Of a stretch of DNA of 64,000 nucleotides, positions 1 to 10,985 are shown one piece after another. Under the pieces are notes generated by a model. The model made no database searches. It was not told the DNA's origin and saw only the letters and a list, made by a program, of their open reading frames with translations. Position numbers and translations under genes: made by a program. Each line of letters opens with the position of its first letter. The first letter of the stretch is position 1. Source of the stretch: Lobosporangium transversale (taxonomy: Eukaryota > Mortierellomycota > Mortierellomycetes > Mortierellales > Mortierellaceae); contig NW_019029011.1 of the NCBI RefSeq assembly GCF_002105155.1, forward strand, positions 186,001 through 250,000, given 5' to 3'.

Positions 1-1295
1 AAGTGTACCTCAATCTGTTCTGGTGTCCTTGTGTTTAAAATCTCAAGGTTCTTCTTACGTTCCATTTCCCTGCTCTTATCGTATGCCATTGAGGAAAGCA
101 GCTGGGCCTTTTCCACTGCCTGTGATGGATCTGTTGTCCGGATCCTAATCAGAGTGCGGTTAATGGTGTAATAACGGTCCTTCAGATCTTCCATGGATCT
201 TGTCTTTGGTGCCGTGAAAGGCACAATTTCTTTAGATGGAGATGAAGATCCCGATAGTACAACCGAAGTAGAAGCATCAGCCCTTATTGGAGCAGTCAAT
301 GATGAATAAGCTCCGTTATCTGTCAATGTCGATGATGCCGCTTCTCCTGCTGCTGCTGTTATCGTGGTTCCTGACGATGACCCATCAACGGTAGAGGCTG
401 ATACTGAAGGCTCAATCTCCATCGCTGACGAGGCATCTATTTTTCTTATGGTATGATTAAAAGAGGATGTGTCGACTCCGGGCCGTTTATTGCCATTATA
501 ATAAGTCAGTGCCAGACGATCCTGCTCTTGTGGAGGCCATTCATACCGATCCTGGATTACAACCCAACGTAAATCAAATTTCCGGCAGAGTTCCCACAGG
601 TAGTTAGTTTCTTCTAGGGTCCAATCAGGATCTTCGAGATGTGCCGCATATTCTTCTGGAGTAAATGTTCTCATGTCAATCTCCTTGTTGAATCTGTAAA
701 AGCGGTATTCTTCATTCGGGTCAGTTCTAGTCTTTTCCCAATGATGCAGAATCAAGTCATCATCTCGAGAGGGGTTGACAAACGGTCGCCACGTCCTGGG
801 AATCACAATGGTGGTCATGGTAATAAGAAATGACGTCGAAGAGGCGCCGCTCGATGTCAGTATAGGTTCTGCAACACAACAGGGTACGGTAGATAATTAG
901 TTAGCTGTTACTTTACTAACCAGTTGACAGCTTTCTTGCTGACGTTTAGTTTTGGTTTATAAGTTGGGTTATTGAAGGCTACTGTTGAGACATTGTTTCC
1001 GATAAGGCCATACAGCTCACGACTAATACCATCTGTTCCCATATTCAATATTGTTGGTGTTGTCGTTGTCGTCGATGTTGTTGTGGAGTAGGAAGAAAGG
1101 AAAGAGCGTATGTTAGTCTTTCATGATGTTATTTCGTACTTTATTAAATTGTTTTTTTTTTTTTTTTTTTTTTTGGATGATTAATAGAAAAGAAAAAAGA
1201 GACATGCCTGGCTTCTTCTCTGTCTTGTGCACACGTTTGGCTAGCTCAGTAGGTTTGAGTTGAAAGATCTCGCGAACATCATTCCCTGTTGCCAT
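1..1295 (-). CDS. SWC4: SWC4/DMAP1-type chromatin subunit, 3' end outside window
   Basis: Shared subunit of the NuA4 acetyltransferase and SWR1 remodelling complexes; acts in the nucleus. Proposed exons on the minus strand are 1295-1208, 1032-921 and 795-1. The product begins MATGNDVREIFQL, very close to the start of animal DMAP1, and continues through KKPDGISRELYGL and a WTWRPFVNP motif. The SANT/Myb-like region follows (DPDWTLEETNYLWELCRKFD, then WVVIQDRYEW). An insert of about 100 residues rich in Ser/Thr/Ala separates it from the RSMEDLKDRYYTINRTL helix, a split SANT layout. About 331 residues are visible and the C-terminus is cut by the window edge. Intron 1 has a GC donor; phase and homology both require it. 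The gene is divergent to GID8 across about 1 kb. Assignment is by recognised family motifs. Confidence 0.9.
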
Positions 1296-2280
1296 GACGG
1301 CACAAAAGAAATGGAAGAATGAATTAATGAATAAAGCGAGGAAGAATGAAGAGTAAATGAAGTGTAGGAGTGTGGGGAATAAATAAAGGCTTACGGGGTG
1401 TAACGAGACCCTATTTTTTTTATTCCATTAATTCTCTCCATTACATTGTTTTTGTTTCTGCCAATCCCCACACCTCATTCACTATTGTATCTGTTGCCAC
1501 CATTGCCTTAACATTGTAGCATTGCAGCACAAACGACAAGCATTACAAATTAAACTACAGCAAGCTAACCATTCAAACACTGACTACACAGTACACACAA
1601 CACACGCTGCTGCCATTGTTCACCTTCTCGTTACTCCCTTGTACAACTCTTGGGACTCTTGTCTTTCTCTCGCTTATCGCTATCTCTGTCTCATTGCTAG
1701 CTTCAAAGACTCAACGTCGCTCTCGTGCCATTCTCAGTACTACTACTGCTAGTACCATGGTAAGGATGAAGTCTCATACTCAATCATAAAAAAAAGTATA
1801 TTATTTAACGTGTTGGAGAGAAGAGAAATGTTCATTATGCATTTATATATACACATTCTATTTTCATTCAAAAGTCTACAACATCCATCAAAAGAGTGTG
1901 CTGCGTTTACTATGCTATTTACTTTTCTACCTTTTCTACCTCCCAATGTGCTCATGGACATCATGACTGCTTGCACTGATCATCCTGTCATATCCTATCG
2001 TATAATTTCTCCACACATCGATTTTTCCCGTGAGATTGGCTGTACGGCATTGTAGTCAGCCACTAGGCAACAATGTCTGCGGGAAATGCTCATTTAGCAT
2101 CACGCTTGATGTTAGCTTTTTTTTTTTTTTTAATGACACCAATCCCTGCATTCGTCTCTCTTTCTCTCTTCTTTCGCCTTCTTTGTCCTCATTCTGTTGT
2201 GGAGAACTTCTTTCTCTTATTTATTCTCTGAGCTATTTACAACTAAACCTTTGTCCCACACTGCTCTCAACGACGACGAT
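1296..2280. promoter_or_regulatory. Divergent intergenic region SWC4/GID8
   Basis: About 985 bases separate the two oppositely oriented starts. It holds AT-rich DNA and C/T-rich stretches before both genes, and short open frames without recognisable protein features. No RNA gene or repeat was seen. It presumably contains both promoters (inference). Confidence 0.4.
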
Positions 2281-3834
2281 ATGCCATCTTCCCCAACCAT
2301 TGTCTCCCCTTCTTCTTTATCTCCATCTCCTCACTCGCGGTCAACATCCTCGAATTCTTCCACAGCAACGAGAGCAGCAACACTACCGTCTAATGGCCCA
2401 ACATCGTTACTTTCTGGGGGTATCCCTCGGCTTTTTATAGCGGGGTTACTCTGGATTACCTTGGTTATCACAGCCGCACACCTGTTCATACTCTCTCATG
2501 TGGGCTTTCTTGTTCTTAACTGCTTCTCTCACTTGACGGGGCCAGCACCTCCTTCCTCCACCTCCACTTCCTCTTCAACCCCGACCTCATCTCCATCTCT
2601 ATCTTCTACACGTTCTCCTCCACGGCAAGAAGAAAGATCCATTTCCAGAAACACCACAGATGAGCGTCCTGTTAGTGCTGTTTCTATATCAACATCATCA
2701 TCATCCGCTCGTTATCATTATAGCAACCGTATCAGTAACATGAACTCCCGATCTGCGTCTCATCATCATTCCTTACAGTCAAATACACAGGCATCAAACC
2801 AAGTTCCCGGAGCTGTAGGTGTCCAGAAACGGGTCTTTACCAAGGAAGAATGGGATGCTCGACTGGCGGAAATCCATGTTGATCGTGAGTAAGTATAACT
2901 TTTCTTAATAAAAAAAAATGGAGAGTAAAGGTTGATCCAAGCAATAAAAACAAAAAAATCTAGGTTTTGTTCTGATGTGTCCGATGACCTTGCTTTTATT
3001 CTATCCATCTTCAGAGACTTGAACAAACTGATCATGAACTATCTGATCATTGAAGGATACAAAGATGCGGCAGAGAAATTTAGCCAGGAAAGTGGTGCTA
3101 AACCGCCTGTCAATTTGGAGTCCATCCAGGACCGCATGATTGTTCGAACAGCTATTCAGCGTGGCAACATTGAAGAGGCGATCGAGCGAGTCAATGATCT
3201 TAATCCGGAGGTAACAAACGCCTTTTTTTAAAAAAACTTGACAAAAGTTATAGTAGGGGCTTTTGTTGTGTAACTGATATTATGCATGGCGCATTTTGTT
3301 ACATTGTGCAGCACTAATTTTTTTTTTTTTTCTTTCCCGTGCATGGGGTTATAGATTTTAGACACAAACCCGAAACTGTATTTTCACTTACAACAGCAAC
3401 GTCTGATCGAACTTATTCGTGAGGGGCGGGTCATGGAAGCACTTGAGTTTGCTCAAGAGGAGCTAGCGCCACGTGGGGAAGAAAATGTAAGTCTGGGAAC
3501 TCACCTCGGGTTCAGTTTAAGCCTGGAATGAAGCATGTGCATGAGATGACATATCGTTAATATGCGGTGCTCTTCCTTGCCTTTGCTTGCTTTTTTTTTT
3601 TATTTTTTATTTTTTTTTTATTTTATTTTTTTTTATTTTATAGCCAGAGTTTTTGGCTGAGCTAGAGAAAACCATGTCACTATTGGCGTTCGAGCTGAAT
3701 GGACCCTCGCCTGTAAGCGACCTTCTCACACCTGCCCAGAGACAGAAGCTTGCTTCAGAGCTCAATGCAGCATTACTGCTCTCGCAGTCACAAGAGAAAG
3801 ATCCCAAGGTATATGCTTTACGCATCATTATTAT

Positions 3835-3870
<36 letters not shown>

Positions 3871-4086
3871 ATAGAAATGTATTGAGCTTGCTTTGTCTAT
3901 CATTTTACCCACTCCTCTTTGTATTAGCTGCCTGCTCTGCTGAAGATGTGCTGGTATGCACAGCAACAGCTGGATGAGAGGTACACATATCCAAAGATCA
4001 AAGACATTGCCAAAGCAGAGCTCGTGCTCGAACACCCTGCGACTAGTTCTGGATCATCTTCTTCAGGCGCAGTTGCTGGTGTATAG
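2281..4086 (+). CDS. GID8: GID8/TWA1 subunit of the GID (CTLH) ubiquitin ligase, with N-terminal extension
   Basis: Scaffold subunit of the GID/CTLH E3 ligase that, in yeast, targets gluconeogenic enzymes. Proposed exons: 2281-2888, 3015-3210, 3355-3486, 3644-3808, 3928-4086 (419 aa). From about residue 192 it follows the family: KEEWDARLAEIHVDRE, then the LisH helix DLNKLIMNYLIIEGYKDAAE, CTLH (ILDTNPKLYFHLQQQRLIEL), and CRA ending near LLKMCWYAQQQLDERYTYPK. GID8 proteins are usually about 230 aa. Here roughly 190 extra residues precede the conserved part: Ser/Thr/Pro-rich, with a hydrophobic stretch at residues 51-80 (LFIAGLLWITLVITAAHLFI onward) that looks like a membrane segment. An in-frame ATG at 2740 would give a 266-aa form without it. 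Introns carry long T tracts near the acceptors. Confidence 0.9.
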
Positions 4087-4538
4087 AAGAGAAACATGAT
4101 GCTTAGCGGCCATGCACGATTCATGAGTAAATAACTACATGTTAAATTTCTTACCGGTTTTTCACTGTCTCCTTTTCTATTCAACTTCGATATTTGTAAA
4201 TAAAGGCAGCACTGTTGTAAGCTTGATCAAAGACATGTTTTTTACTGTTTATCCGCTCCACTATATATAGCATGACTTATGAATGAGTGGGATTTATTAT
4301 ACAAGTGCAGTTGGTTTTGGTTTTGTTTCTACAAAAAATGCTAAGCAAAAAAAAAATCTACGACGCGCCTCAACCTAAATATTACCCCCATGAGCAAGGT
4401 CAGTGCATACGGCACAATTTGTCCGCTGCTCCGAGATCATCCGAGATTGCACCATAAAAGGAATAGGCAGTCATAGATAGACAGTTGCTTCGTGCGGGGT
4501 GCTGAATAGCGTGTAACAAAAAATTCAGATGCGTTTGT
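4087..4538. other. Convergent intergenic region GID8/UPS
   Basis: This 3' to 3' spacer of about 450 bases is AT-rich and holds the presumed polyadenylation regions of both genes (an AATAAA-like string near 4199). Nothing else was recognised. Confidence 0.4.
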
Positions 4539-5279
4539 TCATGCCTGCGCTGCTGCAACAGCAAGTTGCTGTGTTGCTTCCAAGCGGGCCGCCTTCAATT
4601 TCTCTAGAACCATCTCGAATCCTGCACGGCCAACAGCCGCATTGTCCCGGAAGCGAGTCAAACAAAAGTCTTCAATATAAGATGAGAAACGAGACAATGC
4701 AGATCCTGTCATAATTTGAGCTTCCTGGCGAAACATGGTCGAGGAAGAATCCTGAGGATGAACAGTATAAGTGACTGTCTCATTGATTTTAAGAACATTG
4801 CACATGGTCAAGTTTTGAGTCTTCATAGTCAGCTTTTTAGTTTTAGGGTCCAGTTCGCTGGTCTCACGGACATATGAAACTGTAGATCCGCCAAGAAACT
4901 AAATCATTTTTTTTTTTTTTTTTTTTTTTTTTTCAAAAATGAAAAATGAAAAATGAAAATTGAAAAGAAAAGAAAAGAAAAGAAAAGAAAAGAAAAGAAA
5001 AAGAAATTAATCAAAATGCCATGGTTTAGAAATCAGCCATTCCAATAGTAACCATAGCAATAATCTGATCCATACCTTCAAGACTAAAGCAGGGGCACTC
5101 TGATTGCAAGTCAAAAGACGCTCTGTATGCAAGATGCCAGTCTCAGGATCAACGTAACGATCAAGAACATCGACTGCGACAACGTGTGGACATTGTTCAT
5201 TAGGGTATTTCATCCAGTTGGCAGCTGTGACTTGCGCCCATGAATGGTCAAACTTGTGTGATGCCTGAAAGAATTTCAT
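4539..5279 (-). CDS. UPS2: PRELI/MSF1 (UPS) family mitochondrial lipid-transfer protein
   Basis: PRELI-domain proteins pair with Mdm35/TRIAP1 and move phosphatidic acid or phosphatidylserine across the mitochondrial intermembrane space. Exons on the minus strand are 5279-5076 and 4898-4539 (187 aa), joined in phase 0. Family marks: start MKFFQASHKFDHSWAQVTAA, then KYPNEQCPHVVAVDVLDRYV, HTERLLTCN, and the HPQD motif in the middle. The DVLDR and HPQD signatures fit the Ups2/PRELID3 branch better than Ups1, so the symbol is a best guess within the family. Length matches the usual 170-230 aa. The intron (4899-5075) holds a long A/T homopolymer and an AAAAG microsatellite. It is convergent with GID8. 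Confidence 0.87.
4962..5001. repeat. AAAAG microsatellite in UPS intron
   Basis: About eight tandem GAAAA/AAAAG units, next to a T homopolymer (about 4907-4933), all inside the single intron of the UPS gene. Confidence 0.9.
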
Positions 5280-7660
5280 TGTATGTATGTATAGAGGGAG
5301 GAGGAGGAAAGGAATAAAAAGAGGAGGACGAGAGGAGAATGATTAAAAAGAGGGCGACAGTAATAAGGAAAGAGAAGGGAGGAAGGAAATCTCTTTGAGG
5401 TAAAAGTAAAATGGAAAGAGTAAAGGGTGATCAAGCAAGGGCCACTTATTCTTTATTATAAGATAATGTTCCTGAAAAAGGAAAACAAAATGAAACAGCC
5501 ACATTAGTCAATTGCACGTATTAATTTATACGTACACACAGTAGATATTCTTTTTCTTTCACAAGGACAAATTTGCCATTATAAATGGGCTTAAAACCCA
5601 GCAATCCATGGGCATTGTCTTGAAATTTTATTTCAATGTCGAAATAAATGGCCGAAACTAAATTGTCATGGAGCTATCCTGGCTTCTTTATTTGTGCAAA
5701 TAAAAAACTCATGAAGACTTTCGCATGACCCTAGCATCCTCTTGGGAGTCCATTGTATCGTTTATTTATTGACTGATGTAATATAACAGCGATAATATTC
5801 GCTGCCGTAGTATCGACTTGAAAGGAGGGCAATCTGAGTGGAATCATTCTTCCGCACGATGGAGCTTGACTAACTTGATCTTTTCTTGTACAGCTCGGCA
5901 AGACTTGATTTGTCACATCGTTCGCTTCCTCGTCTTCTTGCATTCCCTTGATATATCTGGCTTGGTAAACAGCTTATAGAGTTTGTTGGGCCTGTTGAAA
6001 CCAGAGGGAACCACAGCAACATATCATACCCAAAGTGATACAAATATCTCTGTTGGAGTGAGTGGTGAACTGTGTGTGGCTCAGATGTAGTGGACATAAA
6101 GGGCGAAAGAATGCATCGAAAGGATGTGAGCGGTTATGAGAACAAGAAAGAAGGGGTTGGTGTGCCTGTTCAAGCCTTTGGCAAGAGAGCATGAGTAGCA
6201 GTTGTGATCAATGGTATAGTTTCTAGACCCTATCTTCCACGTACAGCATTGCATTATTGTTGTTTTCAGACCTGGCACCAATCATGCGAGGTATTTCTTT
6301 TTCTGAGGGTTCCTTGTTAAACGGCCAGACAGAAAGCTTAGAAGAGATACAGACACAACGGTGAAAAAAATGTATGTGAGCAAACAGTTGCTGTGCTTAT
6401 TTGTTGTCTGCACATGCCTTCTTTCATCGCAGGCTTTTTTTTCCTTTTTTGTTCGTCAATCACTGTGTGCATGAACATGCTTTGGATTCTGTACATGAAT
6501 AAAAACATTTTACATCGCGGCGTCTTTTTTTGTTCAAAACACAAGCGTTTTCCATCGGTGCCTCCAAACAAACTTTATTTTGGCAGCCACTCCACAATCA
6601 TCCCATGGTTATAACAATCCCTAGGAAAGGATCAAACGCGTCGGTATCAATCTCGCTATTTCTAGATGCATATGTTTTGGCGATTGATATCAACTATCAA
6701 ATTCACACATACACACACCAAACGACCGCCAAAAACCACCACTCTCGCTTCTGCTCTCCCTCCATCCACAAGGCGCTGCGCAATATCACCATTAACAAGG
6801 CATTGTCCAGTAAGAAAGGGTGCTTAGATAGCTTTTACTCCAAGCAATAAGCGCATGCAACTACATCACTCCTATCTCCGCCATTGGTGCCGGAATCTGA
6901 GAGTCAACGAATATCTCTGCTTTAATGCAATAGTACTGGGGCTGTTGGAGCAAAGAGCATCATATGAAGCCATTCTCTGATAAAAAAGACTTTTTTTTCT
7001 TTAGTTGTTACCTTTGACAAGGATATAATCACCGAGGCATATCTGTCAATGCATTTATTACCCCTGTTCAAAATTATAAATCTTCTTTTATTCATTAAAT
7101 TCTTCACAAAGTACAAAGCAAGGGCCAGTGCAAACAAAAGAAACTGAAAAAAAAAAAAAATTGTGTAACAAAGGATCGACATCGACACTGTATGCTGTAT
7201 CTGGAGATGATTTTTTCGAATGCTCACTTTGGTATCTCAATGCTATTGTTTCCAATCTGCCGTTCATGCGAGAGCTTGTATTTATTTGTCAATCTCTGCT
7301 ATTGACTTGGACAAAATCCCAATCCAAACAAAGGAACTGAATAAAGATTGATGTGGCCTGTGAAGCAAAGGATCGATATCAAAACCATATGAGACAATGT
7401 TAAAATTCATCATCAATCCAGGATATAAAAAGGGATTATTGTCTTCCTCCTTTTCCGCTCGCTCACTTCAAAGTCCCATCCCTTTTACCACTGCCACTTG
7501 TTCCTGTATCTTTCCCTCAATATTCTTTACCTATTCACTTTGGATCTTTAAACCATAAAAAGCTCATCCTTTTATACCTTTGTCGCTCTTTTTTTTTCTT
7601 TTTCATTTCTTTTCATCACCATTCTCCCTTTTTTCTTTCTCTTTCGCTTAGATATTGACC
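5280..7660. other. Gene-free stretch upstream of the FEN1-like ORF
   Basis: This 2.4 kb has only short open frames without family features, T-rich and A-rich runs, and no recognisable RNA gene. The last ~220 bases before 7661 become strongly C/T-rich, as in leaders of expressed fungal genes in this window, so a promoter for the FEN1-like ORF is possible (inference). Confidence 0.4.
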
Positions 7661-8701
7661 ATGGGGCTGAAGTCCTTCTTCAAACTGGTTGCAGATCGCG
7701 GGGTTTTACCTTCGGGAACTGACGTGGGCACTTTCTTGGCGGCAAATCCTGACCATTCTGTTCATGTAGATCTCCTCGGTACGTTCTATTACGACATCCT
7801 CTGCAGAGTCGTCCATGCAAAGATGAAAAACGAATCCATCATTGATGTAGGAAGGCCCCTGGCTCTCGAGATAAAGGATCTTTTCATGACGGACAATCTG
7901 ACTATACATATTGGTGGGGAACTTTGTACTCAAAAAGAAAAAGCAAGGACAGAGCGGCAAGCCATAAGACAAAAAAATATGGATGCTTTGGAGAACAATA
8001 TGAGCACCTTCGAGAGAAATTCTCGGAGTGGGGTATGGACTCGTCCTCAAGTCATGAGGCGCATCCAGAAGGGTCTTCGAGAAGTCCACACCCTGAGCGT
8101 CCAGGACAAAAATCAGCTGGCAACAGGCTTTGGCTCTGTCTTCGATGTCTGTCTGTGTGCATATGAAGCGGACCCATGCATAGGGTGCCATAATGAGGGG
8201 AATGATAGGATCGTGATATCCCAAGACTCTGATTTTTTTGCGTACGAACGAGTCTGCATCCTAGTGCGACCCCTTCCACACCGTAGACGGAAGTTTGGGG
8301 CTTACGATGTAGACAACGTTAGCCAAGCACTAAGACTGCCATCACACGAGCATCTGATATTATTCTGTGCCATCGCAGGCAATGACTACTCAAGGAACCT
8401 CGAGACGTTAGGCCCGATTAATAATCTTCGATTAATTCGAAACGTTGCGTGGAACGAGAACTACAATAAAATGCTTCGGGACTACCTGAGGGAAGCTATT
8501 AAGGTGTTGGGAAGGAACGCAGCCTCTGAAGAAGGCCGTTTCAGAGTAGCTCTCGGCACTTTTACTTCCGGCCATCAAACGTCGGCCCAAGCGTTACCAT
8601 CGAACAATGAGTTCGATAACTTCAAGCAACGTCTACTCAATGGAAAGGATCTTCGCCATAGAATGGTTCAGCAAAGGCGAGCGCAGCGCCGCAGAGCGTA
8701 A
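7661..8701 (+). CDS. FEN1/XPG-like (PIN-fold) nuclease, 346 aa, element-associated
   Basis: Intact single-exon ORF resembling 5' flap nucleases of the XPG/FEN1 superfamily. The start MGLKSFFKLVADRGV matches the XPG-N opening (MG-x-K/Q-G-L pattern). Residues around 45-55 (HVDLLGTFYYDIL) replace the usual AVDASxxLY strand. A basic middle part follows. The XPG-I-like part has CAYEADPCIG (family: PYEAEAQCA), VISQDSDFFAY (family: EDxDxLxF), and AIAGNDYSRNLETLGPINNL, a GxDY plus helix-hairpin-helix segment. Several acidic residues are kept, so activity is conceivable but untested. It ends in a basic RRAQRRRA tail. Reading frames continue immediately downstream into a Lys-rich linker and a Fanzor-like nuclease, suggesting it was the N-terminal part of one larger element protein. 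It differs clearly from the cellular Rad2-family gene at 51-54 kb. Confidence 0.72.
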   Translation: MGLKSFFKLVADRGVLPSGTDVGTFLAANPDHSVHVDLLGTFYYDILCRVVHAKMKNESIIDVGRPLALEIKDLFMTDNLTIHIGGELCTQKEKARTERQAIRQKNMDALENNMSTFERNSRSGVWTRPQVMRRIQKGLREVHTLSVQDKNQLATGFGSVFDVCLCAYEADPCIGCHNEGNDRIVISQDSDFFAYERVCILVRPLPHRRRKFGAYDVDNVSQALRLPSHEHLILFCAIAGNDYSRNLETLGPINNLRLIRNVAWNENYNKMLRDYLREAIKVLGRNAASEEGRFRVALGTFTSGHQTSAQALPSNNEFDNFKQRLLNGKDLRHRMVQQRRAQRRRA

Positions 8702-8773
8702 GAAAGCTCAAGCTATAGTTTTAGCCTTGAAACCAAACGTCCCCAATACTAATCGTTAGTCAATTTCTTGGAT

Positions 8774-9651
8774 AATGTAGAGACACACCATCATTCTATA
8801 TAGCGAAACATAGAAACCAGTTCCGGCCCATCTTTTCTGACAAGGCGAGCATATTGAAAGGGCGCACACTTGATATCAGTAAATGCCGTCAGCACGATAG
8901 GCCGGGCCTTAAGCATCCACCACGTCGGAGAAAGGCAAAAAAGAAGCAACAGAAAAAACAAAAGCGGAAGCACAAAGGCAAGAAGCCTCACAGGGCTAAA
9001 AAAGAAGGTGCACCAATTAGGAACTTGAAGGATGCTACGAAGGTTGATCACAGCTACAGCAGTAAGCACCCTATCAAGGCCTTAACAATTGGGTCCTCAA
9101 GGCTTCCATGGCAAGGAGAGGCGGACTGGACGCAAATGAAAGGGATAATATTGCAAGCCAGATCCGAGGGGCAGTTGTTGTCCTCAGCCGACTAAGCCGC
9201 TATGCATTATGCATACTGGGCGGTTGCCTTGGACATTGAGAGGATCATGCGGTTACCAGGGGCAGCAAGGTCGAGGAAAAAGGCACTGGACGAGGTCTTG
9301 GATAGCAATGACTATTCCTTCCGTCTCGCCACCCTCCTTTTAAGTGGTCAAGGTGGCCCCAATTCAGCTTACGCGAGGGCAAAAAACAAGGAAGGGTGGT
9401 AGAAACTCCCCATTATCTCCTCGCTTATGAACGTTTCAAGGCCACCACTGAACTTTCCCCAATAAAGGAAATAGACATCACATTGGGGGACGCGCAAGGC
9501 TTTGATCCCAAAAAGATCTCATTTCCAAGAGCGTCAGAGCTACTAATGGGCTAAGTACAGACATCATTAAGGCAGCACTACAGGAACGCAATGGTATAGC
9601 TTGTGTAGGGTATTTCATGCATATTCTGCAATCAAATGCTCTTTATTCAGA

Positions 9652-9682
<31 letters not shown>

Positions 9683-10985
9683 CTAGTTTGATGTCGAGAA
9701 AACAAACGAAGATATGAGCGACATTGAGTTTTTTTTGCGGGAGAACAAAAAAGTGAAAAAATACTCAGACTTTCCTACGTCCCCCTGGTCACCCGGGTAT
9801 GTGTATCTGTCTGAACACGCCCTAGTTGACATCCTCTGGGCGAACGAAGATACCAAGCAGCTGCTGGAGCGTATTCTGCCTCTCAACAATCCTTCCAAGA
9901 CTGCAATGTTTGAGTGTGTACAGGGAACAAAAGGGGTTTTGATACAGGCTCTCTTTTGTGACATTGGAGGTGATCGCATGGTATCGAGACAAAGTATCCC
10001 TGCAGTCGCAGGACAAAGATATAACTCGGTTCAAACTCAAAGGAACGATTTCTACCAACGGTCTAGTTCTGAATCTACTAGCCTATGATACAACCCAGAG
10101 GAAGAGACAGAAGCAGTCTGACGTAGATGAAGAAGACCTCAGCCAAGAACTGGAGCTTTCTCAGGGATTTCTCAACACGACGTGTTCAAAGGCAGCCGGT
10201 GAAGACCTGACAGATGAAGACTATGCAAACATAAACTGGAAGAGGAGCTCCAAACTGCTTGAAAACGTTGAGCTCACATTCAACGAGCCAGAGCGATGCC
10301 CATCCGCAAACACTACAACTATCGTCGGATGCGATCCTGGTATTGTTAACGCCCTTACGTTTTCCTCCCTGGATCCTCACAACCATAACTTGCGGCAAAC
10401 GGTAAAGGTGAGAAGCAGGTTCTTGTACCTCCCCGTCCTCCGCTTCAATCACCTGTTGAACAAAAGGAAGCGTGAAAAAGGAATGATTGAGGTTGAGAGC
10501 GCCATCCCTGTGTTTGGAAGGGATACGTACAATGAGTACTTTCAATGGATGAACGAGGAGTCCCAGACACAGATAGGATCAAAGAATTTGGATGTGCTTC
10601 AAGAGTTCTACGAGTCCAGATGGCACCTGAAAAAAAAATGGGACCTACGAAAGGCTCAGCGAGCTACGTTCGACTACGTGGTACAGCGAGTGTTGAAGAT
10701 GTTCGGGGAAAAAGGAGTGCTTGTCGTCGGCCTAGGATCCTTTGAAAGTAGTAAAGGAGTTCCCAGCAAGCGCTGTCCCCGACCCCTCTGTGATAGCTTT
10801 TAGAGATGGTGTACCCTCGCTCTAAATATTACCGGACATGTAAGGTATTCTTCGACCGTGACGCAGTAGGGGCGGAAAACATCGCAAGAATCGGTCTTGC
10901 TCAAATTGAGAGGCAAGAGAGACCTGCAAAGTACAAACCCCCGGAAGAGTCGGCTGCTCCGGGTGCAAAACGCGCACGACGCTAG
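8774..10985 (+). pseudogene. Fanzor-like (eukaryotic TnpB/RuvC) RNA-guided nuclease, degraded
   Basis: Broken gene. Open from about 8774 with a very basic linker near 8930-9000 (KAKKKQQKKQKRKHKGKK), an in-frame TAA at 9193, and shifts after about 9400. An intron with a long T tract ends at 9686. Coding resumes at 9687 (FDVEKTNEDMSDIEFFL), shifts frame near 9950, and runs to about 10800. RuvC-I is TTIVGCDPGIVNALTFSS (Asp near 10333). The helical part is LYLPVLRFNHLLNKRKREKG and AIPVFGRDTYNEYF. A LVVGLGSF strand precedes a damaged zinc-finger area (SKRCPRPLC, two frames). RuvC-III is TCKVFFDRDAVGAENIARIG (10836-10895), followed by a basic tail stopping at 10985. The order RuvC-I, zinc finger, DRDxxxAxNI is the TnpB/Fanzor signature. 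At least three frame breaks make a functional product unlikely from this copy. Confidence 0.82.

Noticed and set aside
5731-7340. Several 60-106 codon open frames on both strands
   Set aside because: No domains, no splice partners, AT-rich composition; treated as chance frames.
9656-9682. Poly-T run as a transcription terminator
   Set aside because: It directly precedes a CTAG acceptor and resumed coding, so it is an intron tract.
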